Source: Rhodocyclaceae bacterium (GTDB lineage Bacteria; Pseudomonadota; Gammaproteobacteria; Burkholderiales; Rhodocyclaceae). From it: DNA of 41,808 nt. Location: assembly GCA_030682175.1 (NCBI GenBank), contig JAUXOM010000090.1:1-41808 (forward strand), read 5' to 3'. Below are positions 22,807-30,136 of the stretch, one piece after another (within the stretch, counting starts at the first letter, position 1; each line of letters opens with the position of its first letter). Under the pieces are notes generated by a model. That model was not told the origin of the DNA, searched no databases, and saw nothing but the letters and a program-made list of their open reading frames with translations. Made by a program: the position numbers and the translations under genes.

Positions 22807-24111
22807 ATCGATGACCCGCTGGGCCTTGCCGCCCTGGATGCGCGGAATGGAACCAGAATCCATCACCCGGACTTCGGTTGAAACACCAATCAGCGATTTG
22901 ATGTGGTGACGCAGCAGATGGGCAACTTCCTGGCGTTCCGCGCCGGTCACCTTGAAGGTCGCATCGCGCTGCAGTTCGCATTGCACTTCGAGCGCATCGA
23001 GATGGCCTTCACGGGTGACGATCAGCTGGTAATTGCCGGAAAGGCGCTTGTCCTTGAGAATCAGTTCCTCGATTTGCGTCGGGAAAACGTTCACGCCACG
23101 AATGATCAACATGTCGTCGGAACGACCGACAATCTTGCCGATGCGGCGCATCGTGCGCGAAGTCGGCGGCAGCAGGCGGGTGAGATCGCGCGTGCGGTAG
23201 CGAATGACCGGGAAGGCCTCCTTGGTCAGCGAGGTAAACACGAGTTCGCCTTCTTCGCCATCGGGCACCACCGCGCCGGTTTCCGGGTTGATGATCTCGG
23301 GGTAGAAATGGTCTTCCCAGATCACCGGGCCGTCTTTCGACTCGAAGCATTCGCAGGCGACGCCCGGGCCGAGCACCTCGGAGAGGCCATAGACATCGAC
23401 GGCGTCGATATTCATCTTGGCCTCGATCTCGCCCCGCATGGCCTCGGTCCACGGTTCGGCACCGAACATGCCCATGCGTAGCGAGGAGGCGCGTGAGTCC
23501 AGGCCTTGCTTTTCGAATTCCTCGGCCAGCACCAGCATGTATGAAGGCGTCACCATGATGATGTCGGGCCGGAAATCGTTGATGATCTGGATCTGCTTTT
23601 CGGTCTGGCCGCCACTCATCGGGATGACCGTACAGCCGAGGTGTTCGGCGCCGTAGTGGGCGCCCAGGCCACCCGTAAAGAGACCGTAACCGTAACCCAC
23701 ATGGACGATGTCGCCGGGGCGGCCGCCCGCGGCGAAAATCGAGCGGGCCATCAGGCTCGACCAGGTGGCGATGTCGTTCCGGGTGTAGCCGACCACGGTC
23801 GGCTTGCCGGTCGTGCCGGAGGAGGCGTGCACCCGCACCACTTGCGCGCGCGGCACGGCGAACATGCCGAACGGATAGTTTTCGCGCAAATCGGATTTGG
23901 TCGTGAACGGGAACCTGGCCAGATCCGCTAATTCATGGAAATCGTCCGGATGAATACCGGCCGCATCAAACTTGCTGCGATAGTGGGGGACGTTGGCGTA
24001 GACGTGCTGCAGGGTCTTTTTCAACCGCTCCGTCTGTAGCGCGGTAATTTCGTCGCGACTGGCTGTTTCGATGCTTGCAAAAGCTTGCGCTTGCGGTCTA
24101 TTGGCCGCCAT
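22789..24111 (-). CDS. paaK: Phenylacetate-CoA ligase
   Basis: A 440-residue AMP-forming ligase of the PaaK family, at the usual length. The nucleotide loop is SSGTTGKPT (97-105). DVYGLSEVLGPGVACEC follows, then the hinge and C-terminal domain with RYRTRDLTR, GRSDDMLIIRGVNVFPTQIE and the catalytic lysine region IPRIQGGKAQR. It converts phenylacetate, CoA and ATP to phenylacetyl-CoA, the entry step for both aerobic (PaaABCDE) and anaerobic phenylacetate routes. No other paa or pad gene is in the window. It heads a minus-strand unit with the binding protein gene, opposite to livHMGF. Confidence 0.95.
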   Translation of the reverse strand: MAANRPQAQAFASIETASRDEITALQTERLKKTLQHVYANVPHYRSKFDAAGIHPDDFHELADLARFPFTTKSDLRENYPFGMFAVPRAQVVRVHASSGTTGKPTVVGYTRNDIATWSSLMARSIFAAGGRPGDIVHVGYGYGLFTGGLGAHYGAEHLGCTVIPMSGGQTEKQIQIINDFRPDIIMVTPSYMLVLAEEFEKQGLDSRASSLRMGMFGAEPWTEAMRGEIEAKMNIDAVDVYGLSEVLGPGVACECFESKDGPVIWEDHFYPEIINPETGAVVPDGEEGELVFTSLTKEAFPVIRYRTRDLTRLLPPTSRTMRRIGKIVGRSDDMLIIRGVNVFPTQIEELILKDKRLSGNYQLIVTREGHLDALEVQCELQRDATFKVTGAERQEVAHLLRHHIKSLIGVSTEVRVMDSGSIPRIQGGKAQRVIDQRSKP

Positions 24112-24157
24112 GCTCTTCTCCCGGCTGCTGATTTATTTTTGGCAAAGCATGAAAATT

Positions 24158-24176
24158 ACCACATTGAACAAGTGGT
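24158..24176. promoter_or_regulatory. Inverted repeat in the paaK-livH divergent region
   Basis: ACCAC (24158-24162) and GTGGT (24172-24176) flank a 9-bp spacer, 47 bp upstream of the paaK start. The arrangement suits a dimeric repressor of the TetR or similar type. The arms are short, so it could be chance. No clear -35/-10 pair is visible for livH; a weak CATAAT lies near 24235. Confidence 0.3.
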
Positions 24177-24315
24177 TGCGAAAATCATCGCCCGCCATGT
24201 CGCTTCAAGGCAGCTTGGAACAGGCAGTTCAGGGCATAATGGCGCTCCTGATCCACTGGCCCGCATGTGCAATAAGAGGTCACGGATCAACCAGAATCCC
24301 GGGAGGAGGGGCTTC

Positions 24316-25203
24316 ATGAACGGCGAGTGGCTGCCGCAATTTCTGCAATTTCTGTTTTCCGGCATTACGGTCGGCGCTGCCTATGCCTTGGCGGCGTTGG
24401 GGTTTACGCTGATTTACAACGCCAGCAACGTGATCAATTTCGCCCAGGGCGAATTCATCATGCTCGGTGGCATGTTGACGGTGTTCTTTCTGCAGGCCGG
24501 TTTGCCGATGCCGCTGGCCGTGCTGCTGGCGATCTTCATCCCGGCCCTGGTCGGCATCCTGATCGAAAAGCTGGCGATCGAACCGGCCAAAAACGCCGAG
24601 GTGACGACGCTGATCATCATCACCATCGGCGCCGCGCTGGTGATCCGCGGCGTGGTGCAGATCTTTCTCGGCAAGGGCACGCACAGTTTCCCCGCGTTTT
24701 CGGGGTCCGAGCCGATCGCCATTGCCGGTGCCACGCTGTTGCCGCAAAGCTTGTGGGTGCTGGGCGTGGCGGCGCTGGTGGTGGCCGCGCTGGGCTGGTT
24801 TTTCAGTCGCACGCTGATGGGCAAGGCGATTCTCGCCACTTCCTATAATCGCCTGGCTGCCCAACTGGTCGGCATCAACACGAGCCGCGTGCTGTTCATC
24901 AGTTACGCCCTGTCGGGTGCGCTCGGTGCGATTGGCGGCATCCTGCTGACACCGCTGACCCTGACTTCCTACGATGTCGGCATCATGCTGGGACTCAAGG
25001 GCTTTGTTGCCGCCGTGGTCGGCGGGCTGGGCAGCGGGCTGGGTGCGGTGGTCGGCGGCCTGCTGGTGGGCATCATCGAGGCCATGGGTGCCGGCTACAT
25101 TTCTTCGGCCTACAAGGACGCGATCCCCTTTGTGATGATCCTGATCATCCTGTTCTTCATGCCGCGCGGACTGTTTGGCGGCAAGGTCACGGATCGGGTT
25201 TGA
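24316..25203 (+). CDS. livH: Branched-chain/aromatic acid ABC transporter permease LivH-type
   Basis: A 295-residue membrane protein with about eight helices and the LivH signature GITVGAAYALAALGFTLIYNASNVINFAQGEF split over helices one and two. The C-terminal IIEAMGAGYISSAYKDAIPF is also typical. The start is fixed by GGGAGGAGG 7 bp before the ATG. It forms one half of the HAAT-family translocation pore together with LivM. It is the first gene of the plus-strand transport operon. Confidence 0.94.
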   Translation: MNGEWLPQFLQFLFSGITVGAAYALAALGFTLIYNASNVINFAQGEFIMLGGMLTVFFLQAGLPMPLAVLLAIFIPALVGILIEKLAIEPAKNAEVTTLIIITIGAALVIRGVVQIFLGKGTHSFPAFSGSEPIAIAGATLLPQSLWVLGVAALVVAALGWFFSRTLMGKAILATSYNRLAAQLVGINTSRVLFISYALSGALGAIGGILLTPLTLTSYDVGIMLGLKGFVAAVVGGLGSGLGAVVGGLLVGIIEAMGAGYISSAYKDAIPFVMILIILFFMPRGLFGGKVTDRV

Positions 25204-25205
25204 CC

Positions 25206-26135
25206 ATGCCGAGATCACGTTTTACCGGATTGATCATCATTGCGGTCGTGCTGGCCGTGCTGCCATTTCTGCTGCCGAACAACTTCTACCTCGATCTGGC
25301 GATCCGCATGCTGATCAATGCCTGCATCGTGCTCGGGCTCAATCTGCTGATCGGTTTTGCCGGCCAGATCAGCCTCGGCCACGCCGGCTTCGTCGGCATT
25401 GGTGCCTACGCCACGGCGGTTTTGACGACACACTACGGTTGGTCGCCGCTGGCGGCCATGCTGGCCGGCGCGTTGGGGGCAGGGGTGCTGGCGGCGCTGG
25501 TGGCGCGCCCGATCTTCAAGCTGAAGGGACACTATCTGGCGATGGCGACCCTGGGGCTTGGCATCATCATCTCGATCATTGTCAGGAACGAGGCCGCCCT
25601 GACCGGCGGGCCGGACGGCATGCCGGTGCCGGCGCTGGCATTGTTCAGTTTCGAGTTATCTGGGGAAAAGCAGTGGTACTGGGTGGTTTCAGGCATCCTG
25701 CTGCTCAGCCTGTGGGCTTCGCTGAACCTGATCAACTCGCCGTTCGGGCGGGCGCTGCGCGCCCTGCATGGCTCGGAGGTGGCTTCGCAGGTGGTGGGTG
25801 TCGACGTGGCCAAATACAAGCTGGCGATCTTCGTGCTGTCGGCGGTATTCGCCAGCCTGATGGGTTCGGTGACGGCGCACTATGTCGGTTTCGTGACACC
25901 CAACGTGGCGGATTTCTTCCATTCGATAGAACTGGTGACCATGGTCGTCATCGGCGGCATGGCCTCGATTTATGGTTCGGTGATCGGCGCCGTCCTGCTG
26001 ACGGCTTTGCCGCAGGCGCTGGCCGGTTTCGAGGGCTGGGAGACGGTCGCCTTCGGCGCCATTCTGATGTTCTGCATGATCTTCATGCCCAAGGGGCTGG
26101 TACCGACCCTGGCGGCCAAATTCGGGAGACGATGA
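25206..26135 (+). CDS. livM: Branched-chain/aromatic acid ABC transporter permease LivM-type
   Basis: A 309-residue permease with the LivM motif GLNLLIGFAGQISLGHAGFVGIGAYATAV split over two helices. It continues with ARPIFKLKGHYLAMATLGLG (cytoplasmic coupling loop) and ends in AILMFCMIFMPKGL. The ATG at 25206 is 3 bp after the livH stop; a TTG at 25200 in the same frame is an alternative start. livG follows with adjacent stop and start codons. There is no C-terminal ATPase fusion of the kind seen in some LivM proteins. Confidence 0.94.
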   Translation: MPRSRFTGLIIIAVVLAVLPFLLPNNFYLDLAIRMLINACIVLGLNLLIGFAGQISLGHAGFVGIGAYATAVLTTHYGWSPLAAMLAGALGAGVLAALVARPIFKLKGHYLAMATLGLGIIISIIVRNEAALTGGPDGMPVPALALFSFELSGEKQWYWVVSGILLLSLWASLNLINSPFGRALRALHGSEVASQVVGVDVAKYKLAIFVLSAVFASLMGSVTAHYVGFVTPNVADFFHSIELVTMVVIGGMASIYGSVIGAVLLTALPQALAGFEGWETVAFGAILMFCMIFMPKGLVPTLAAKFGRR

Positions 26136-26897
26136 ATGGCGCTCCTCGAAGTCAGCAACCTCACCAAGATTTTTGGCGGCGTGCGTGCCGTGCAGAATGT
26201 CAGTTTTGCCGTTGATGCCGGGATCGTCTATTCGGTCATCGGTCCGAATGGCGCCGGCAAGACAACGCTGTTCAATCTCATCACCGGCATCTATGTTCCG
26301 AGCGAAGGGCAGATTCGCCTCGATGGGCGTGACATTGCCGGCGTTGCGCCCCATGAACTGGCGCGTTTCGGCATGGCGCGCACCTTCCAGAATCTTCAGG
26401 TATGCATGAACATGACGGCGCTCGAGAATGTCATGGTTGGCGCGCACCTCAGGCTTGATCGCAACCTCTTCAAGGGAGCGCTGCGCTTCCCCAGCATTGC
26501 CCGGCGCGATGCCGTGCTGCGCGAAGAGGCGGCTGAGTTGATGCGGCTGGTCGGATTGGAGGCTTTCATTGATGCCCACGCCGATGCCATGCCGTATGGC
26601 GCCCTGAAACGGCTGGAAATTGCCCGGGCGCTGGCCGCCCAGCCACGCGTCCTGTTTCTCGACGAACCTGCCGCCGGATTGAACCCGAAGGAAACCGGCG
26701 AGGTCGATATCCTGGTACGCAAGGTCGCCGACTCCGGGGTGACGGTGGTGCTGGTGGAACACGACATGAAAATGGTGATGAATATTTCCGACCAGATTCT
26801 GGTGCTCGACTATGGCCGCAAACTTGCCGAAGGCACGGCGGCCGAAGTGCGGCGCAATCCGGATGTCATCGCGGCCTATCTCGGCACCCATCAATGA
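26136..26897 (+). CDS. livG: ABC transporter ATPase LivG-type
   Basis: A 253-residue ATPase. It has Walker A GPNGAGKT near residue 38 and the LivG-specific GMARTFQNLQVCMNMTALENVMVG (Q-loop) split after the first helix. The signature motif is degenerate, reading PYGALKRLEIARAL instead of LSGGQ-type PYGxQRRLEIARAL; family LivG proteins normally show YGxQR. Walker B is VLFLDEPAAGLNP and the H-loop is LVEHDMKMVM. It starts directly behind the livM stop. It powers the transporter with the LivF-type subunit encoded next. A hairpin element begins right at its stop codon. Confidence 0.94.
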   Translation: MALLEVSNLTKIFGGVRAVQNVSFAVDAGIVYSVIGPNGAGKTTLFNLITGIYVPSEGQIRLDGRDIAGVAPHELARFGMARTFQNLQVCMNMTALENVMVGAHLRLDRNLFKGALRFPSIARRDAVLREEAAELMRLVGLEAFIDAHADAMPYGALKRLEIARALAAQPRVLFLDEPAAGLNPKETGEVDILVRKVADSGVTVVLVEHDMKMVMNISDQILVLDYGRKLAEGTAAEVRRNPDVIAAYLGTHQ

Positions 26898-26976
26898 TCC
26901 CACCCCGCAAACCTGCGCTTTGCTCGGTTCTCCCCTCAAGGAGCAGAAACTCTTGGGGCGGCCCGGCGAGTTTCTT
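26898..26976 (-). repeat. Type A hairpin element, copy 2
   Basis: In minus orientation the stem AGAAACTC (26945-26952, plus-strand reading) pairs with 26968-26975 around the loop, which reads GCCGGGCCGCCCCAA on the minus strand. A G/C-run hairpin, ACCGAGC and GGTTTGCGGGG follow. The element starts immediately behind the livG TGA and ends 14 bp before the start of the hemerythrin-LivF gene, filling the whole intercistronic gap. Confidence 0.85.
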
Positions 26977-26990
26977 GTAAGGCAACAACC

Positions 26991-28310
26991 ATGCGCAGCC
27001 TGACATTGCGAACGATTACCGATGAACACCGCAACCAGTGGCAACTGGGCCATGCGATCGCCGACCTGGCCGATGATATCGAGCATGGCGCACAGCCCGA
27101 CAAGCGTTTCTTCGAGGCGGTGTTCACCTATATCGACGAGTACTCCAACCACATGCACAATCCGCGCGAGGAGTTGCTCCTGTTCGGCTTGTTGCGCGAA
27201 CGCGACCCGACGCTGATTCCTCTCCTTGACGAGCTGTCTCTCGAGCACGTCGATGGCGCACCGCTGATTGCCCGGCTGCGCGCTGCCCTGGACGAGTCGC
27301 ATAGCGAAGCCGGCCGGCCGCTGTTTGTCGAGGCGCTGCGCGAACTGGTGGCGGAGATTCGCAGTCACATCGGCAAGGAGGAGGGCAAGCTGCTGCCGCG
27401 CGCCCACAAGGTGCTGACCGCCGAAGATATTCAGAAACTCGATGCGGTGCTGTCCGACGCGGATCATCCGCAGTTCGGCACCAAGCGCCAGGCGGAGTTT
27501 CGCGAGCTCTACCATCGCGTGGTCAATCTGGCCCCGGAATCGGTCGGACTGGGCGGATCGGCCGCCGGACAACTGATGCACGACGCCGCGGCTCCGGTGC
27601 GCCAATCAGTGCTTGCCGTGCGCGCCGTCGATAGTTGCTATGGACGCATCCGGGCCATCAAGGAAATCAGCCTGGAGATTCGCAGCGGCGAACTGGTGGC
27701 CCTGGTCGGCGCCAACGGCGCGGGCAAGACGACCCTGCTCAGGGCCATCTCCGGCGTGCAGCCCATCGTCGGCGGAACCATCATCTTCGACGGCGAAGAC
27801 ATCACGCAGCTCAGTCCCGACCGGCGCGTCAGCCTGGGCATCTGCCAGGTGCCCGAGGGACGCCAGGTGTTCGGGCCCCTGTCGGTCGAGGATAACCTCC
27901 GCCTGGGCGCCATTACGCAATCCAAAGGCCGACTCACGGTCGGGCTGGAGCGGGTTTATGAGACTTTCCCGGTGCTCAAGGAAAAACGTCACCTGCCCGC
28001 CGGCACGCTCTCCGGTGGCCAGCAGCAGATGCTGTCGATCGGCCGGGCACTCATGGGACGGCCGCGCTTGCTGTTGCTCGACGAGCCGTCGATGGGGCTG
28101 GCGCCGCTGCTGGTCGAGGAAGTCTTCAACGTCGTGCGCACCCTTAAAGCGCAGGGCATGACCATTTTCCTGGTCGAACAGAATGCCTATGCCGCCCTGG
28201 AAATCGCCGACCGCGGCTATGTCATGGAAACCGGCTCGATCACCCTGACCGGCACGGGGCAGGAACTGCTCGACAACGAGCAGGTGAAGGCGGCCTATCT
28301 AGGCATATAA
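26991..28310 (+). CDS. Hemerythrin (HHE) domain fused to a LivF-type ABC ATPase
   Basis: A 439-residue two-domain protein. Residues 1-175 are a hemerythrin/HHE cation-binding domain with all expected ligands: H13 (DEHRNQ), H56 and E60 (HNPRE), H86 (LEH), H126 and E130 (HIGKE). The four-helix spacing is normal. A linker of about 30 residues follows. Residues 207-439 are a complete LivF ATPase: Walker A GANGAGKT 240-247, signature LSGGQQQ 340-346, Walker B LLLLDEPS 360-367, and LVEQN as switch. LivF normally has no N-terminal extension (about 235 residues). The HHE part is in frame with no internal start that matches livF better. A di-iron O2, NO or redox-responsive control of uptake is an inference. 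Confidence in both domains is high. Confidence 0.93.
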   Translation: MRSLTLRTITDEHRNQWQLGHAIADLADDIEHGAQPDKRFFEAVFTYIDEYSNHMHNPREELLLFGLLRERDPTLIPLLDELSLEHVDGAPLIARLRAALDESHSEAGRPLFVEALRELVAEIRSHIGKEEGKLLPRAHKVLTAEDIQKLDAVLSDADHPQFGTKRQAEFRELYHRVVNLAPESVGLGGSAAGQLMHDAAAPVRQSVLAVRAVDSCYGRIRAIKEISLEIRSGELVALVGANGAGKTTLLRAISGVQPIVGGTIIFDGEDITQLSPDRRVSLGICQVPEGRQVFGPLSVEDNLRLGAITQSKGRLTVGLERVYETFPVLKEKRHLPAGTLSGGQQQMLSIGRALMGRPRLLLLDEPSMGLAPLLVEEVFNVVRTLKAQGMTIFLVEQNAYAALEIADRGYVMETGSITLTGTGQELLDNEQVKAAYLGI

Positions 28311-28313
28311 ACT

Positions 28314-28455
28314 CCCGCCCCCCTTCGCCCCCCTCGCGGGGGGTTCTTTAGTGCTCGCTACGCTCGCCTATCACGGGGCACTCCGTTGGTAAGATTGCAC
28401 GGGTTGCGCCTGGCGGCGCGTGCCGCTTTCCCTTGGGGCGGCCCTGCGGGAAAGC
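28314..28455 (-). repeat. Type B hairpin element, left arm of a 343-bp palindrome
   Basis: This is the minus-strand copy. The stem GCTTTCCC (28425-28432) pairs with 28448-28455 around a loop that on the minus strand reads GCAGGGCCGCCCCAA (one base off consensus). The outer end is the CCCCCC-TCGC-GGGGGG hairpin, 3 bp behind the livF-fusion stop. The first 34 bp (28314-28347) are the exact reverse complement of 28623-28656. With the right arm it occupies nearly all of the 356-bp gap 28311-28666, which has no gene. Confidence 0.9.
28328..28349 (+). terminator. Intrinsic terminator of the liv operon, supplied by the repeat
   Basis: CCCCCC (28328-28333), loop TCGC, GGGGGG (28338-28343), then TTCTTT. 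It lies 18 bp behind the stop of the hemerythrin-LivF gene and forms the outer end of the repeat element. Confidence 0.6.
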
Positions 28456-28467
28456 TGCTGTTAAATT

Positions 28468-28493
28468 GCGCCGTCCCGCCAGCGCCGACTTTT
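28468..28493 (-). repeat. Dispersed 24-bp repeat, copy 6 (centre of the 343-bp palindrome)
   Basis: One difference over 24 bp. It occupies the unpaired centre between the two type B hairpin elements. Confidence 0.9.
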
Positions 28494-28514
28494 CCAGCGT
28501 AACGAACCACAGCA

Positions 28515-28656
28515 GCGTTTGCGCCGGGCCGCCCCAAGCAAACGCGGCACGCGCCGAAGGCGCAACCCGCTCAGCAGTAAATACGACAGCTCCCCGTAAT
28601 ATCCGCGCGCAGCGCGCTAACGAGAACCCCCCGCGAGGGGGGCGAAGGGGGGCGGG
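28515..28656 (+). repeat. Type B hairpin element, right arm of a 343-bp palindrome
   Basis: Stem GCGTTTGC (28515-28522) pairs with 28538-28545 around the loop GCCGGGCCGCCCCAA. GGCACGCGCCGAAGGCGCAA and the same trailing modules follow as in the other type B copies. The outer end (CCCCCC-GCGA-GGGGGG, 28627-28642) lies 24 bp from the phoH stop and could terminate phoH on the minus strand. Its inner half matches the left arm closely, except in the stem, where both strands differ together. Confidence 0.9.
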
Positions 28657-28666
28657 CGTATTTGTT

Positions 28667-30115
28667 TTACAGCACTTCCGCAGCGTGATCGGCCAGCCGC
28701 GAGCGTTCGCCGCGCAGCAGGGTGATATGACCGGAATGCGGCCAGCCCTTAAAGCGGTCGACGACGTAGGTCAGGCCGGATGAACCCTCGGTCAGGTAAG
28801 GCGTGTCGATCTGGGCGATGTTGCCCAGGCAGACCACCTTGGTGCCGGGGCCGGCGCGGGTGATCAGGGTTTTCATCTGCTTCGGGGTGAGGTTTTGCGC
28901 TTCGTCGATGATGACGAATTTGTTCAGGAAGGTGCGGCCGCGCATGAAATTGAGCGACTTGATCTTGATGCGACTCCTGATCAGGTCCATGGTTGCGGCG
29001 CGGCCCCATTCTCCCGAATAGCTGCCGGAGTAGCCGCTGCCGGCCTTTTCGCCTTCCTCGGCGGGTTTGTTGAGTACATCGAGGTTGTCCTCCAATGCGC
29101 CCATCCATGGCGTCATTTTTTCTTCCTCGGTGCCGGGCAGGAAGCCGATGTCCTCGCCGACCGGCACGGTGACGCGGGTGATGATGATTTCGGCGAATCG
29201 CTTCTGCTCCAGTGTCAGGGTCAGCGCGGATGCCAGTGTCAGCAGCGTCTTGCCGGTGCCGGCCTGGCCGAGCAGGGTAACGAAGTCGATGTCGGGATCC
29301 ATCAGCAGGTTGAGGGCAAAATTCTGCTCGCGGTTTCTGGCCGTGATGCCCCACACCGCATGTTTGGCATGGCTGTAGTCGATCAGAGTCTCGATTTCCG
29401 CCGTCTTGCCGGCGCCGACTTTTACCAAGGCCTGCAGGGGCTGGACGCCGTCCTGCCAGACGAATTCATTGACCAGCAGATCTGGGCAGAGCGGGCCCTT
29501 GATCCGATAGTAGGTTCGGCCGTCCTTCTTCCAGGACTCCAGACCCTTGCCGTGCGTGTCCCAAAAATCTTCAGGTAGCTCCAGGCTACCGGTATAGAGG
29601 AGATCAGTGTCTTCCAGTACCTTGTCGTTGAAGTAATCCTGTGCATCGAGGCCCAGTGCACGGGCCTTGATGCGCATGTTGATGTCCTTGGTGACCAGAA
29701 TCACCGGCCGTTTCGGCTGCGTCTGATGCAGATGCAGCGCCACGGCGATGATCTGGTTATCGGCGCGCGAAGTCGGCAGCGATGCGGGTAGGACACTGTT
29801 GATCGCTTCGGTTTGCAGGAACAGGCGCCCGGTCGCCAGCTCGTGCGAGGGTCCGGCCAGTTCGATGCCGTCTTTGATGCTGTCTTCACAGCAACTGACA
29901 ATCTCGTCGAGCATGCGGCTGGTCTGGCGGGCATTGCGGGCCACTTCCGACATGCCCTTCTTGTTGGCGTCGAGTTCTTCGAGCGTCATCATCGGCACGT
30001 AGAGGTCGTGTTCCTCGAAGCGGAACAGGGAGAGCGGATCGTGCATCAGCACATTGGTGTCGAGCACAAACAGCTTGGTGGACTTGCTCGGCTTGGTGGT
30101 GCGTTTGGCGTTCAT
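28667..30115 (-). CDS. PIN domain-PhoH ATPase fusion (PhoH2 type)
   Basis: A 482-residue protein. An N-terminal PIN nuclease-like domain (about 14-160) carries acidic residues in FVLDTNVLMHDP (D19), TLEELD and VTKDINMRIKA. A C-terminal PhoH P-loop ATPase (about 250-480) has GQAGTGKT at 283-290 and FVIIDEAQNLTP. PhoH2-type proteins couple RNA unwinding and cleavage in the species studied. Residues 232-239, KVGAGKTA, in the linker come from a dispersed repeat copy and only look like a second P-loop. It follows the PrxQ gene by 21 bp on the same strand. Confidence 0.94.
   Translation of the reverse strand: MNAKRTTKPSKSTKLFVLDTNVLMHDPLSLFRFEEHDLYVPMMTLEELDANKKGMSEVARNARQTSRMLDEIVSCCEDSIKDGIELAGPSHELATGRLFLQTEAINSVLPASLPTSRADNQIIAVALHLHQTQPKRPVILVTKDINMRIKARALGLDAQDYFNDKVLEDTDLLYTGSLELPEDFWDTHGKGLESWKKDGRTYYRIKGPLCPDLLVNEFVWQDGVQPLQALVKVGAGKTAEIETLIDYSHAKHAVWGITARNREQNFALNLLMDPDIDFVTLLGQAGTGKTLLTLASALTLTLEQKRFAEIIITRVTVPVGEDIGFLPGTEEEKMTPWMGALEDNLDVLNKPAEEGEKAGSGYSGSYSGEWGRAATMDLIRSRIKIKSLNFMRGRTFLNKFVIIDEAQNLTPKQMKTLITRAGPGTKVVCLGNIAQIDTPYLTEGSSGLTYVVDRFKGWPHSGHITLLRGERSRLADHAAEVL
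29399..29424 (-). repeat. Dispersed 24-bp repeat, copy 7 (inside phoH)
   Basis: Four differences, the most diverged copy. It encodes KVGAGKTA in the PIN-PhoH linker. Confidence 0.65.
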
Positions 30116-30136
30116 GGAACTCCGATCGGGAAATTT

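Noticed and set aside
24371-24385. GGTCGGCGCTGCC in livH as a tenth copy of the 24-bp repeat
   Set aside because: Only the core GTCGGCGCTG matches, and it encodes the LivH-conserved TVGAAYAL, so the match is explained by protein conservation.
27703-27735. GTCGGCGCCAACGGCG in the LivF part as a repeat copy
   Set aside because: It is the Walker A coding sequence (VGANGAGKT); the similarity stops at the motif.
28314-28656. Possible CRISPR array or tRNA/ncRNA in the repeat-rich gap
   Set aside because: There are no regularly spaced direct repeats with unique spacers; the structure is a single large inverted pair. No cloverleaf or T-loop motif was found.
29404-29424. KVGAGKTA in PhoH looks like a second Walker A motif
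   Set aside because: It is encoded by a dispersed repeat copy, lies in the linker, and lacks the beta-strand and following helix of a P-loop. The true Walker A is GQAGTGKT at residues 283-290.
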